64,000 nucleotides of DNA from Celeribacter neptunius (GTDB taxonomy: Bacteria > Pseudomonadota > Alphaproteobacteria > Rhodobacterales > Rhodobacteraceae), in contig NZ_FORH01000001.1 of NCBI RefSeq assembly GCF_900113955.1, forward strand, positions 426,395 through 490,394, given 5' to 3'. The translations under genes and the position numbers were made by a program. Below the pieces are notes generated by a model, which saw only the letters and a list, made by a program, of their open reading frames with translations, was not told the origin of the DNA and ran no database searches. Shown here piece after piece: positions 20,542 through 28,212 of the stretch (positions within the stretch are counted from its first letter, which is position 1; each line of letters begins with the position of its first letter).

Positions 20542-21819
20542 TCAGCTCAGCGCCTGATCCAGATCGGCAATCAGGTCGTTGGCGTCTTCGATGCCGATCG
20601 AGAGGCGCAGGATGTTGGGGCCGGCACCGGCTTTGACCTGTTCCTCAGGCGCGAGCTGGCGGTGCGTGGTGGAGGCCGGGTGGATCACCAGCGAGCGCGT
20701 ATCGCCGAGGTTCGCCACATGGGAGAACAGCTCGAGTTTCGAAACAGTCTCGACGCAGGCGTCATAGCCACCTTTCAGCGCCACGGTGAACAGCGCGCCG
20801 GCGCCGCGCGGGCAGATCCGGGTCATCCGGTCGTAATAGGAGGACGAGGGCAGGCCAGAATAGGTCACCGCCTCGATCCGGTCGTCGCCTTCGAGCCAAT
20901 TGGCGATCTCGCGGGCGTTCTGCACATGTTTCTGCATGCGCAGGCTGAGCGTCTCGATCCCCATCAGCGTGTAATGCGCCGCCTGCGGGTTGAGCGTCAT
21001 GCCGAGATCGCGCAGCCCCACGGCGATGGAGTGGAAGGTGAAGGCCGCCGGTCCGAAGGTCTCGTGGAAATCCAGCCCGTGATAGGCGGGTTCCGGCTCG
21101 GAGAGCGACGGGAATTTGCCGGAGGCGGACCAGTCGAACGTACCGCTGTCGATGACGCAGCCACCGGTGACCGTGCCATTGCCGGTGAGGTATTTGGTCA
21201 TCGAATGCACCACCAGCGTGGCCCCGTGGGCAATCGGGTTGCAGAGGTACGGTGTGGCCGAGGTGTTGTCGACGATGAGCGGAATACCGGCGCCATTGGC
21301 GATTTCTGAGAGCGCGTCGAGATCCATGATCGCGCCCGACGGGTTGGCGAGGCTCTCGCAGAAGATTGCCTGGGTGTTCTCGTCGATGGCATCGCGCACC
21401 GCGTCGAAATCGTCGAAATCGATGAATTTTGCCGACCAGCCGAAACGTTTGAAGGTCTGGGAGAATTGCGTCAGCGTGCCGCCGTAGAGCCGCGTCGAGG
21501 CAACGACATTCTTGCCCGGCGCCATCAGCGGAAAGAGCGCCATGATCTGCGCCGCGTGGCCCGAAGAACAGCAGACAGCGCCGGCGCCGCCTTCGAGCGC
21601 GGCCATACGGTTTTGCAGCGCCGCCACGGTCGGGTTGGTCAGTCGCGAGTAGATATAGCCGACCTCTTCGAGGTTGAAGAGCCTTGCCGCGTGATCGGCA
21701 TCTTTGAACACATAGGCGGTGGTCTGGTAGATCGGCACCTGACGCGCACCGGTGGCCGGATCGGGTTCCGTGCCCGCGTGCACTTGCAGAGTATCAAAGC
21801 CTTGTTTTTTCTCGGACAT
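20542..21819 (-). CDS. metY: O-acetylhomoserine sulfhydrylase family (PLP-dependent)
   Basis: A 425-residue Cys/Met-metabolism PLP enzyme. Typical features are HAGTEPDPATGARQVPIYQTTAY near the N-terminus, YSRLTNPT, and the PLP lysine in HSMTKYLTG (about residue 209). Length and N-terminal block match O-acetylhomoserine aminocarboxypropyltransferase, which makes homocysteine from O-acetylhomoserine and sulfide. Close relatives can use O-acetylserine or methanethiol, so the exact reaction is inferred. No S-box-type riboswitch was recognised in the leader. Confidence 0.9.
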   Translation of the reverse strand: MSEKKQGFDTLQVHAGTEPDPATGARQVPIYQTTAYVFKDADHAARLFNLEEVGYIYSRLTNPTVAALQNRMAALEGGAGAVCCSSGHAAQIMALFPLMAPGKNVVASTRLYGGTLTQFSQTFKRFGWSAKFIDFDDFDAVRDAIDENTQAIFCESLANPSGAIMDLDALSEIANGAGIPLIVDNTSATPYLCNPIAHGATLVVHSMTKYLTGNGTVTGGCVIDSGTFDWSASGKFPSLSEPEPAYHGLDFHETFGPAAFTFHSIAVGLRDLGMTLNPQAAHYTLMGIETLSLRMQKHVQNAREIANWLEGDDRIEAVTYSGLPSSSYYDRMTRICPRGAGALFTVALKGGYDACVETVSKLELFSHVANLGDTRSLVIHPASTTHRQLAPEEQVKAGAGPNILRLSIGIEDANDLIADLDQALS

Positions 21820-22160
21820 GCTGTCCTCCCATTCGCTAAGTCACGCAGACAGTACGGGCGGGAGGCGCGGCAATCAACCGCGAGATATTCATCAAGATGA
21901 TGAGCCGGAGCCGGATCGGCTCGGGCCGCGAGGGTTTCAGCCCTTGAGCGCCAGAAGCGCGAAGAACGGCAGCAGGAGCGCGAGTTCGGTGACGGGCAGC
22001 GGGATATATGCGAGCAGCTTTTTCATGACTCTGAGAGCTAGGGGCGAAGGGTTAACGCTTGCTGACCCAATCCGGGCAAAATCAAGAAACCTGCGGATTT
22101 CGCTCTGTTTTCTCTGCCTGTCCGCTGATATTTTCCACGGCGGTCGGATCGACCAAGGGA
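21820..22160. other. 341-bp spacer between metY and the arsC-like gene
   Basis: This divergent spacer should hold both promoters. It contains a perfect GAGCCG-GAT-CGGCTC hairpin (21908-21922) and one possible micro-ORF (21937-22026, minus), listed separately. No riboswitch consensus was recognised. Confidence 0.5.
21937..22026 (-). CDS. Possible 29-residue hydrophobic micro-protein
   Basis: ATG to TGA frame for a 29-residue peptide starting MKKLLAYIPLP and containing one hydrophobic stretch (ELALLLPFFALLAL). A basic N-terminus followed by one helix is what a small membrane protein would look like. No clear SD is present upstream, and similar short frames arise by chance in GC-rich DNA, so confidence is low. 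Confidence 0.25.
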   Translation of the reverse strand: MKKLLAYIPLPVTELALLLPFFALLALKG

Positions 22161-22523
22161 ATGCCTGAAAAGGGGACGGAATTGGCCACAATCTATCACA
22201 ATCCGCGCTGCTCCAAATCGCGTGAGACGCTGAAGCTTCTGGAGGAGGCGGGAATCACCCCCGAGGTGGTGCTCTACCTCGAAACCCCTGTGTCGCGCGA
22301 TAAGCTCGCCGAATTGGTGGCACGCTCCGGCCAGCCGGCCGCGGCCTTTCTGCGGGCGAAAGAGGCCGAGGCGAAAGAACTGGGCCTCACCGCAAACTCC
22401 GATCCAGAGGCGATCCTCGACGCCATCGCCACGCATCCGCGGCTGATGGAACGACCGGTGGTCGAGACCGAGAAGGGCGTGGCCCTGGGCCGTCCGCCGG
22501 AAGCGGTGAAAGCGGTGCTGTGA
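22161..22523 (+). CDS. arsC: ArsC family reductase-like protein
   Basis: A 113-120 residue thioredoxin-fold protein of the ArsC family (glutaredoxin-dependent arsenate reductase or Spx/YffB-like). The catalytic Cys is in YHNPRCSKSRETL, and the later RPVVETEKGVALGRPPE carries the conserved arginine. Start: ATG 22161, or TTG 22182, which has a better SD (AGGGGACGG) and places the family motif right at the N-terminus. No ars operon neighbours are present, so true arsenate reduction is uncertain. Confidence 0.85.
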   Translation: MPEKGTELATIYHNPRCSKSRETLKLLEEAGITPEVVLYLETPVSRDKLAELVARSGQPAAAFLRAKEAEAKELGLTANSDPEAILDAIATHPRLMERPVVETEKGVALGRPPEAVKAVL

Positions 22524-22643
22524 ATGCCCGGGATGCGGTCATGCCGGTGGCATGCTTTCAGCATGACGATGTGCGGCGGCCTTTGGCCTTGATTCCGCAC
22601 GAGGTGCTGAGTTCTGAACGTCCCCCAAAGGCTCAAAACCGAT

Positions 22644-23399
22644 CTATCCCGCTTGCGTCTCCAGCGCTTCCTGTTCCATGATCCGCCGCCCGTCTTCACA
22701 GGCCGGCGACAGGGTATAGCGCTTTCTCAACTCGGCGATATGGGCCCGCAGCATCGGCACGCGACGGGGGCGGAAACTCTCCTGCAACAGCTCCATCTCT
22801 TCGATCGAGGCAGTGACGAAATTGCGATAGTCTCCGCGGAGCGTGCAATGGGCCAGGAGCATCAGGTCGTGGTCGAGATAGACGAGCGCCAGCGGCCAGA
22901 TCACGCGCTCGGTCACCTGTCCCGCGCGATCCCGATAGCGGATGCGCAGGGCGCGTTCTTGCCAACAGGCCTCACGGATCTCTGAGAGATCGATTTTATG
23001 CAAGTTTTTCTGTGAATTCCGGTGCACCAAGCCAATGGAATGCCGGATTTGTGCTTGTTTTCTTTCGGGCAGGCTGGCGGTGATCTTGGCCAGCGCATCC
23101 TGCGCGGCACGGGCGAGCGCCGGGTCGCCCCGCTGTTGCACCTCTTTGAGACCCAGTACCAGCGCCTCGATTTCCAGTTGCGTCAGCGATTGCGGCGGCA
23201 GGGCGAAATCCTCGACCAGCGTATAGCCAAAGCCGGCTTCGCCCTCGATCCGCGCGCCCGCCGCCCTCAGTGCCTCGATGTCGCGATAGAGCGTGCGTTG
23301 TGACACGGCGAGGTCCCGCGCCAGTTCTCCCGCGGTGATCGGCGGCGAGAGGCTGCGCATCAGATGCATCAGGCGCAAGAGGCGGTCGGATTTGGCCAT
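22644..23399 (-). CDS. WYL-domain transcriptional regulator (YafY family)
   Basis: A 251-residue regulator with an N-terminal helix-turn-helix (ITAGELARDLAVSQRTLYRDIEALRAAG, about residues 21-48) and a WYL domain from about 140 to 215 (RIRYRDRAGQVTERVIWPLALVYLDHDLMLLAHC), thought to bind a small ligand. The family typically represses the divergently transcribed neighbour, here the glutathione transferase. A perfect 8-bp inverted repeat lies between them at 23447-23469. Confidence 0.9.
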   Translation of the reverse strand: MAKSDRLLRLMHLMRSLSPPITAGELARDLAVSQRTLYRDIEALRAAGARIEGEAGFGYTLVEDFALPPQSLTQLEIEALVLGLKEVQQRGDPALARAAQDALAKITASLPERKQAQIRHSIGLVHRNSQKNLHKIDLSEIREACWQERALRIRYRDRAGQVTERVIWPLALVYLDHDLMLLAHCTLRGDYRNFVTASIEEMELLQESFRPRRVPMLRAHIAELRKRYTLSPACEDGRRIMEQEALETQAG

Positions 23400-23446
23400 G
23401 GGGTGCCTTTGAGTTGGATGTTCCCTGCCGACAGGGTCGCACAGAT

Positions 23447-23469
23447 CTGCTGACGGAAACTGTCAGCAG
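23447..23469. promoter_or_regulatory. Operator candidate between WYL regulator and GST gene
   Basis: CTGCTGAC and GTCAGCAG are perfect inverted repeats with a 7-bp spacer, 47 bp upstream of the GST start and about the same distance from the regulator start. A related site (CCGACAG-N4-CTGTCAG) occurs at 25126-25143 upstream of the EVE-domain gene. Confidence 0.6.
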
Positions 23470-23515
23470 GAGCTTGCCATGGTCGCCGCCGAAGACAAAG
23501 CGCAAAGGAGAGACC

Positions 23516-24142
23516 ATGCTGACGCTTTACCACGCCCCGAACACCCGCAGTTCGCGGATCATCACCCAGCTGATCGCCCTGGGCAAGCTCGATCAGGTCG
23601 ATATTCGCCTCACCGACATTCCGCGTCAGGACGGCAGGGGCGGGCACGATCCGCAGAACCCGCATCCCGAGGGCAAGGTGCCGTTGCTGGTCACCGAGAG
23701 CGGCGAGGAGATCCGCGAGAGCACGGCCATCATGCTCTATCTGAGCGAGATTTTCCCGAGTGCTCTGGCTCCCGCCGCGGGGGAGAGCGGGCGCGGCGCC
23801 TTCCTGTCCTGGATGAGCTGGTATGGCAATGTGATGGAACCCGTCTATCTGCATCATGTGGCGGGTGTGTCGCATCCGGTCCTCACTGCCACCTTCCGGC
23901 AATGGCCGGAGGCCGTGGCCTATCTCGCTGCCGGTCTCACGGGGCGGGACTATCTGTTGGGCGACCGCTACAGCCTGGCCGATCTGCTGATCTCCTCGCC
24001 CTTTCTGATCCTCCCCGATGCGGTGCCCGAGGTGCCGGAGATCCAGGCCTGGGTGGCGCGCTGTGCCGCCCGGCCGGAAGTCGCCGCGACGCTGGCGTAT
24101 GACGCAAGGGCATCGGCGGAGCTGGGACTGACGGCGGCCTGA
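23516..24142 (+). CDS. Glutathione S-transferase family protein
   Basis: A 208-residue two-domain GST. The thioredoxin-like N-terminal domain begins MLTLYHAPNTRSSRI and contains the glutathione-binding GKVPLLVTESGEEIRESTAIM (conserved cis-Pro and E-S pair). The helical C-terminal domain contains YLLGDRYSLADLLI. The ATG at 23516 follows CAAAGGAGA; the open frame upstream does not match the family. Divergent from the WYL regulator, which probably controls it. Confidence 0.92.
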   Translation: MLTLYHAPNTRSSRIITQLIALGKLDQVDIRLTDIPRQDGRGGHDPQNPHPEGKVPLLVTESGEEIRESTAIMLYLSEIFPSALAPAAGESGRGAFLSWMSWYGNVMEPVYLHHVAGVSHPVLTATFRQWPEAVAYLAAGLTGRDYLLGDRYSLADLLISSPFLILPDAVPEVPEIQAWVARCAARPEVAATLAYDARASAELGLTAA

Positions 24143-24295
24143 TACTGAGCTGATACTACTGGCCAGATCCCGGCTTGACACCGGTCTGAACACGCCCTCT
24201 CATCTGGCCCTATCGTTGCGCGCTTGTGGCCCCTTTCAGGGGCGGCCGGAACGGCGCAGCATCCGGGCCGGATGAGAGTTGAGACGACGGGCGTT

Positions 24296-25105
24296 ATGAA
24301 AGAGATTCTGCAATCGAAACTGAGCTTTGCCCCCTGGGCCGACCCGCGCACCAACCGCCTGCCAGGGGTGGTGCCTCTGGATATGGCGGGCTGGTTGGAA
24401 GTCGATACGGCCTATAATGCGCAGATGGCGCTGCGCGACCATCTGATCGCCACACAGCCTGAGGAGGTGATGGGGCTCGACGAGAGTGCCCGGCCCGCCG
24501 CCGAGGAGCTTTTTGACATGGTCATGGAGCTGCTGCCGGATCTCGGGTTTCGTGTCGGGCCGACAGAGGTGCTGCGGCCCGACGGCGTGACCGTAGAGCG
24601 CAATCGTAAAGAGCCGATCAAGACCCTGGGGCGTCTGTTGCAATGCGATATCTGCCTGATGCAGCCCGATCCCTCGGGTGCCGGAGCAGGGGCGGGTGAA
24701 GAGAGCGTGCTCACCGGCGGGGTGCTGTGTTTTCCCTCGGGCTGGCGCCTGCCGGAGAAATTCATGCGGCCGATGATGCGCATTCACAAACCGATCGAGG
24801 TCTATACCCCGGAGCTTGGCCGCCGGGTGCAGAGGCTTCTCGATGGGGTGCAGCCGGGCCGGGGGCTGATGCGCGGCACCGCCTCGCGGTCTGATGCGCA
24901 TTTGGCCGATCCGCGCTCCGAGGGCGACTATCGTCATGGCACCTCGGCGTCGAAATATATCCGCGTCGAACGGCAAAGCCTCGTGCGCCTGCCGGAGAGC
25001 CGCGCCGTGGTCTTTACCATCCACACCCAGGTGGTGACGCCGGAGGCGCTCAGCCCGGAACAGGCGCAGGCCTTGGCCGAGAACCCGATCCGTCTGGCAG
25101 ATTGA
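24296..25105 (+). CDS. DUF3445 / heme-dependent oxidative N-demethylase family protein
   Basis: A 269-residue protein of the DUF3445 family (PF11927), which includes the alpha subunit of heme-dependent oxidative N-demethylase. Typical segments are FAPWADPRTNRLPGV near the N-terminus, CFPSGWRLPEKF in the middle, and the RVERQSLVRLPESRAVVFTIHTQV block near the C-terminus. Partner subunits of a full demethylase are not adjacent, so the activity is not assured. ATG 24296 is used; an in-frame ATG at 24272 is also possible. Confidence 0.8.
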   Translation: MKEILQSKLSFAPWADPRTNRLPGVVPLDMAGWLEVDTAYNAQMALRDHLIATQPEEVMGLDESARPAAEELFDMVMELLPDLGFRVGPTEVLRPDGVTVERNRKEPIKTLGRLLQCDICLMQPDPSGAGAGAGEESVLTGGVLCFPSGWRLPEKFMRPMMRIHKPIEVYTPELGRRVQRLLDGVQPGRGLMRGTASRSDAHLADPRSEGDYRHGTSASKYIRVERQSLVRLPESRAVVFTIHTQVVTPEALSPEQAQALAENPIRLAD

Positions 25106-25125
25106 AATTCTGAGCGTCAAGATTA

Positions 25126-25143
25126 CCGACAGGTATCTGTCAG
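25126..25143. promoter_or_regulatory. Inverted repeat upstream of the EVE-domain gene
   Basis: CCGACAG-GTAT-CTGTCAG, a near-perfect palindrome 40 bp before the EVE gene start. Its right half site is identical to the CTGTCAG present in the WYL-regulator/GST intergenic palindrome at 23447-23469. Confidence 0.5.
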
Positions 25144-25182
25144 TTACTCCCTGGCAGACTCTCTCCTGAAAAGGAGAGCGGA

Positions 25183-25665
25183 ATGACAAAATACTGGATC
25201 GGCGTGGCGGCACGGGCCCATGTCATGAAAGGCAAGGCCGAGGGTTTCGCGCAATTGGGCCACGGCAAACCCGCGCTGGTGAAACGGCTCGGCATCGGTG
25301 ATTGGATCGCCTATTACGCGCCCCGAGAGCGCCTGGATGCGGGTGCGCCGGTTCAGGCGTTTGTCGCGCTCGGACAGGTGACGAGCGAGGTCTATCAGGT
25401 CGAACAGGCCCCGGGGTTCTGCCCGTATCGTCGGGACGTGGCCTATCTCGGTGAGGCGCACGACGCGTCGATCCGGCCGATGCTTGCTGAGCTGAGCTTT
25501 ATCCCCGATGCGCGGCATTGGGGCATGGTGTTTCGCCGTGGCGCCTTTGCCGTGCCGGAGCCGGATTTCACCATGATTGCCCGGGCGATGGGGCTCGATT
25601 GGGCTGAAGTGTCAGCGCGTGGAGCGCGGCAGGAAGATCTGTTCCGACCGCGTCAGATCCTCTGA
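25183..25665 (+). CDS. EVE domain-containing protein
   Basis: A 160-residue EVE-domain protein (UPF0310 group), a PUA-like fold related to YTH domains, thought to bind modified bases in nucleic acids. The start YWIGVAARAHVMKG, GIGDWIAYYAPRE and the late ARHWGMVFRRGAF segment match the family. SD AAAAGGAGAG. The 3' end overlaps the convergent methyltransferase gene by 13 bp. Function in this organism is unknown. Confidence 0.85.
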   Translation: MTKYWIGVAARAHVMKGKAEGFAQLGHGKPALVKRLGIGDWIAYYAPRERLDAGAPVQAFVALGQVTSEVYQVEQAPGFCPYRRDVAYLGEAHDASIRPMLAELSFIPDARHWGMVFRRGAFAVPEPDFTMIARAMGLDWAEVSARGARQEDLFRPRQIL

Positions 25666-26264
25666 AACAGGCTGTATTGAAACGCTTGTTGCAGGCCCGA
25701 TGGGGTTTCGTGGGTTTCGCGAATATCCGAGAGCAAGAGGAAATCCTCCCCCAATTCACTGGCCAGAGATTGCGGGCTGTAGCGCTGGACCGGCAGGCCG
25801 GAACAGCGCTCCGGCCCGTGCAGGTCGAATGTGGCGATGATGGCATGGGCGCCGGAGGGCAGGGCCTCGGTCATGCGCGCAACATAGCGGGCACGGTCGC
25901 TGGGCTCGGTGAGGAAGTGAAACGCGGCGCGGTCGTGCCAGAGGGCAAAGGGATGCGGCACGGTCCAGCCGAGCACGTTCGTGGCGACGGTCTCGATATG
26001 GATGGCCAGCGGGCCGATCCGATCCAGAAGCGCCTCGAGGGCGCGGGCGGAGAGATCGAGCGCGGTGAGATTGGTGAAGCCCCGCTGCAGCAGCGCATCG
26101 ATCAGAAACCCGGCCCCGGCGCCGATGTCGATGATGGCGGCTTCCCTGGGCACTCCGACCCGGTCAATGAGCGCCAGCGAGGCCCGCGGTTCCGCTTGAT
26201 ACCAGCTCACCTGTCTGGGGTCTTTCTCGCCGTAGATTCTGTCCCAGTGCTGAGGGTCTCCCAT
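25653..26264 (-). CDS. Class I SAM-dependent methyltransferase
   Basis: A 203-residue methyltransferase. Motif I is IIDIGAGAGFLID (about residues 44-56), followed by an acidic LTALDLS motif II and the LWHDRAAFHFL motif. The N-terminal HWDRIYGEKDPRQVSWYQ resembles TPMT-like/ubiE-type small-molecule methyltransferases. The substrate is not apparent. Convergent with the EVE gene. Confidence 0.88.
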   Translation of the reverse strand: MGDPQHWDRIYGEKDPRQVSWYQAEPRASLALIDRVGVPREAAIIDIGAGAGFLIDALLQRGFTNLTALDLSARALEALLDRIGPLAIHIETVATNVLGWTVPHPFALWHDRAAFHFLTEPSDRARYVARMTEALPSGAHAIIATFDLHGPERCSGLPVQRYSPQSLASELGEDFLLLSDIRETHETPSGLQQAFQYSLFQRI

Positions 26265-26352
26265 GTGCGCCTCCTCCCTTGCTCACATTCGGGAGATGGA
26301 ATGTAGCATGGTGGGGCCGCGCCGCAAAAGAAAAAACTGTGCGGTGGTGATC

Positions 26353-27090
26353 TCAGGACGGGTCGAGCACGCTCAGGAGCTTCTGAAACCCTTGTTCGGA
26401 GGGAAAGCGTTTGGCCTGTTTGCGGCTATAGTCGCGTGTCGCCTCGATCTCGCCCATGAGCGCCAGGGCCATGGCCTTGTTGAGATGCAGTCTCGCGCTG
26501 TCATCGTGATGGGCGAGCCCGGCCTCGCTCACCGAGAGCGCTTCCATGGGGCGGTCGAGCCGGATCAGCGCCAGTGAGCCGAAATAGGCGGCATCCTCGC
26601 TCTCGGGATCGCGGGTGAGGGCTTCGCGGCAATCCTCGATGGCCTGCGCCTCCTTGTCGAGCCCGAGCCGCACAACGCAGCGTGACAGCCAGCCCTGAGC
26701 GGCGTCATCGTCTTTGAGCACCCGAGTATAGAGCCATTCGGCGGTCTTGTCATAGCCCAGCTCATGCCAGGTCCAAGCCAGCATGCGCCGTGTGTTCGGC
26801 GTGGCGTCGAGATGACGGGCGGCGCGCAGGTCACGAAGCGATTTGCCGTTTTCGCCGATCTGGCGATAGGCCACGCCGCGCGAGCTCAGCGCATCGGCGC
26901 GTTGCCAATCGGCCAGAGTGCGATTTTGCAACGCTGTGGAACAGGTCGCAATGGTTTCCCGAGGCTGTGCGTTGGCGTTGAGCGCGGCACAGGCGGTGTA
27001 ATCCGCGGATGCCGCTTGGGCCGAGACGGCTTGGGCTGAGATGAGGGTTCCGGCGAAAACCGCGCAGAAAGACATAAATTTCAAATGCAT
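26353..27090 (-). CDS. Secreted TPR-repeat protein
   Basis: A 245-residue protein starting with a signal peptide (MHLKFMSFCAVFAGTLISAQ... with cleavage probably after AQA). The mature part is made of helical pairs with TPR-like spacing (RADALSSRGVAYRQIGENGKSLRDLRAA; AAYFGSLALIRLDRPMEALSVSEAGLA). It probably acts as a periplasmic protein-binding scaffold. ATG 27090 is chosen over an upstream in-frame codon because AGGAGA precedes it. No specific homologue recognised. Confidence 0.75.
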   Translation of the reverse strand: MHLKFMSFCAVFAGTLISAQAVSAQAASADYTACAALNANAQPRETIATCSTALQNRTLADWQRADALSSRGVAYRQIGENGKSLRDLRAARHLDATPNTRRMLAWTWHELGYDKTAEWLYTRVLKDDDAAQGWLSRCVVRLGLDKEAQAIEDCREALTRDPESEDAAYFGSLALIRLDRPMEALSVSEAGLAHHDDSARLHLNKAMALALMGEIEATRDYSRKQAKRFPSEQGFQKLLSVLDPS

Positions 27091-27144
27091 AGGATCTCCT
27101 CGGTTGCCCGATCCTAGCCCGCTTTGAGCCAGAGGCCAAAGCAA

Positions 27145-27173
27145 AAAAAAGCCCCGCGTCTTCGCGGGGCTTT
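27145..27173 (-). terminator. Terminator after the VPLPA-CTERM gene
   Basis: GCCCCGCG (27151-27158) and CGCGGGGC (27163-27170) form a perfect stem. Read on the minus strand it ends in a run of T residues, so it terminates the VPLPA-CTERM gene. Confidence 0.88.
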
Positions 27174-27210
27174 CGTGATGTGTTTGCGTCTGTTGCGCTT
27201 AGACCCGGGG

Positions 27211-27723
27211 TCAGGCGGCCTTGTTTTTGCGGCGGCGTGCAAAACCCAGACCGCCAAGAGCGGCCAGGAGCAGCGGCGCAGCGGCCGGAAGCGGGACGGC
27301 AGACACCGAGTCGAGGCGGGTGTAGAAACCAGCCGGAAGACCGCCGGCGCCATCGCCCTGGACGGTGATCGAGTAGTCGCCCGCGGCGAGAAGGTATTCG
27401 CCCGAGGAATAGGAGGCCGAGGTCCAGGCCGAATCCGCGGTGGGATTGTCGCCGAAGCCGCTGCCGAAAGCGGTGAACGTGGTCGAGAACGCCAGAACAC
27501 CATCGATGAAGATGTCAAAGACGTCGCCGGTGATGAAAGCATCGGTGATGCGGAAATATGCGCTGTCCGTCAGGCTGACGGCGTAAGGCGATCCGGAGGA
27601 CGGCGTCCCGGCGTCGCTGATGGTGTCGCTCTCCCAGCCACCGTCGAGTGTCAGCGCCGAGGCCGAAGACGACAGCAGCGCGACCGAGACGGCGCTCGCT
27701 GCGAGCAGTTTTTCAAATTTCAT
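27211..27723 (-). CDS. VPLPA-CTERM sorting-domain secreted protein
   Basis: A 170-residue exported protein. It has an N-terminal signal peptide (MKFEKLLAASAVSVALLSSSASA), a Gly/Ser/Thr/Asp-rich beta-type middle domain, and a tripartite C-terminal tail: the VPLPAAAP motif, a hydrophobic helix (LLLAALGGLGFA) and basic RRRKNK. That tail is the VPLPA variant of PEP-CTERM, processed by an exosortase (XrtD type) in Rhodobacterales. The protein is therefore expected at the cell surface or in exopolysaccharide matrix. No exosortase gene is in the window. Confidence 0.88.
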   Translation of the reverse strand: MKFEKLLAASAVSVALLSSSASALTLDGGWESDTISDAGTPSSGSPYAVSLTDSAYFRITDAFITGDVFDIFIDGVLAFSTTFTAFGSGFGDNPTADSAWTSASYSSGEYLLAAGDYSITVQGDGAGGLPAGFYTRLDSVSAVPLPAAAPLLLAALGGLGFARRRKNKAA

Positions 27724-28149
27724 TGTGCATTCCCTTCACTAGTTATCCATGTTTCGCGCAACATCGCACGTGACGGCACATTAACATAAAATTTACCAAT
27801 TGATGAACGCTCCGATGGCGCAGCTTAGGATATTCTTCGGGAAAGCTGTCGTATGTCTTGAAATACCCTTTTTGCAATAAGGAGTTGCGAGGATTCGCAT
27901 CCTGCCGTTTTTCGGTCGTATTTGTTTCTCTTTGGACACGGAAAACACCCAATCTTTGCATTATGCAAGAGAATCGATTCGATTTTTCGAATCGGCTGTG
28001 GTGGGCGCGTCGGGTCTGGTTCTGCGAACACTGGCGATATGCGTGTCGCTATGCATGGCGATGCGGGGGCCATCGAGAGCGGGTCTGCAACATCGGACGC
28101 GCCCAAATAAGAGGGCTCCGTCGCGCGGCGGACCAGACAGGCCAACAGC
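27724..28149. other. Non-coding spacer upstream of the VPLPA-CTERM gene
   Basis: About 425 bp without a convincing gene and less GC-rich than its surroundings near the VPLPA-CTERM start. It holds that gene's promoter region and one notable hairpin: CGATTCGA (27975-27982), TTTT, TCGAATCG (27987-27994), a perfect 8-bp stem with a tetraloop. Short frames here have no coding character. Confidence 0.5.
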
Positions 28150-28180
28150 AAAACGGCCTCCCCCGAGGGGAGGCCGTAGA
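28150..28180 (-). terminator. Terminator of acnA
   Basis: ACGGCCTCCCC (28153-28163) and GGGGAGGCCGT (28167-28177) give an 11-bp perfect stem with a 3-base loop. On the minus strand TTTT follows. It lies about 35 bp after the acnA stop. Confidence 0.9.
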
Positions 28181-28212
28181 AAGATCTGTTCGATCCCGGT
28201 GTCTTTGAGACC

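Noticed and set aside
21820-21936. Possible SAM-type riboswitch in the metY leader
   Set aside because: Methionine genes in this group can carry SAM riboswitches, so the leader was read for the SAM-II pseudoknot consensus; the conserved GCUUGCAGCCAC-like and CGCUAAA blocks are not both present.
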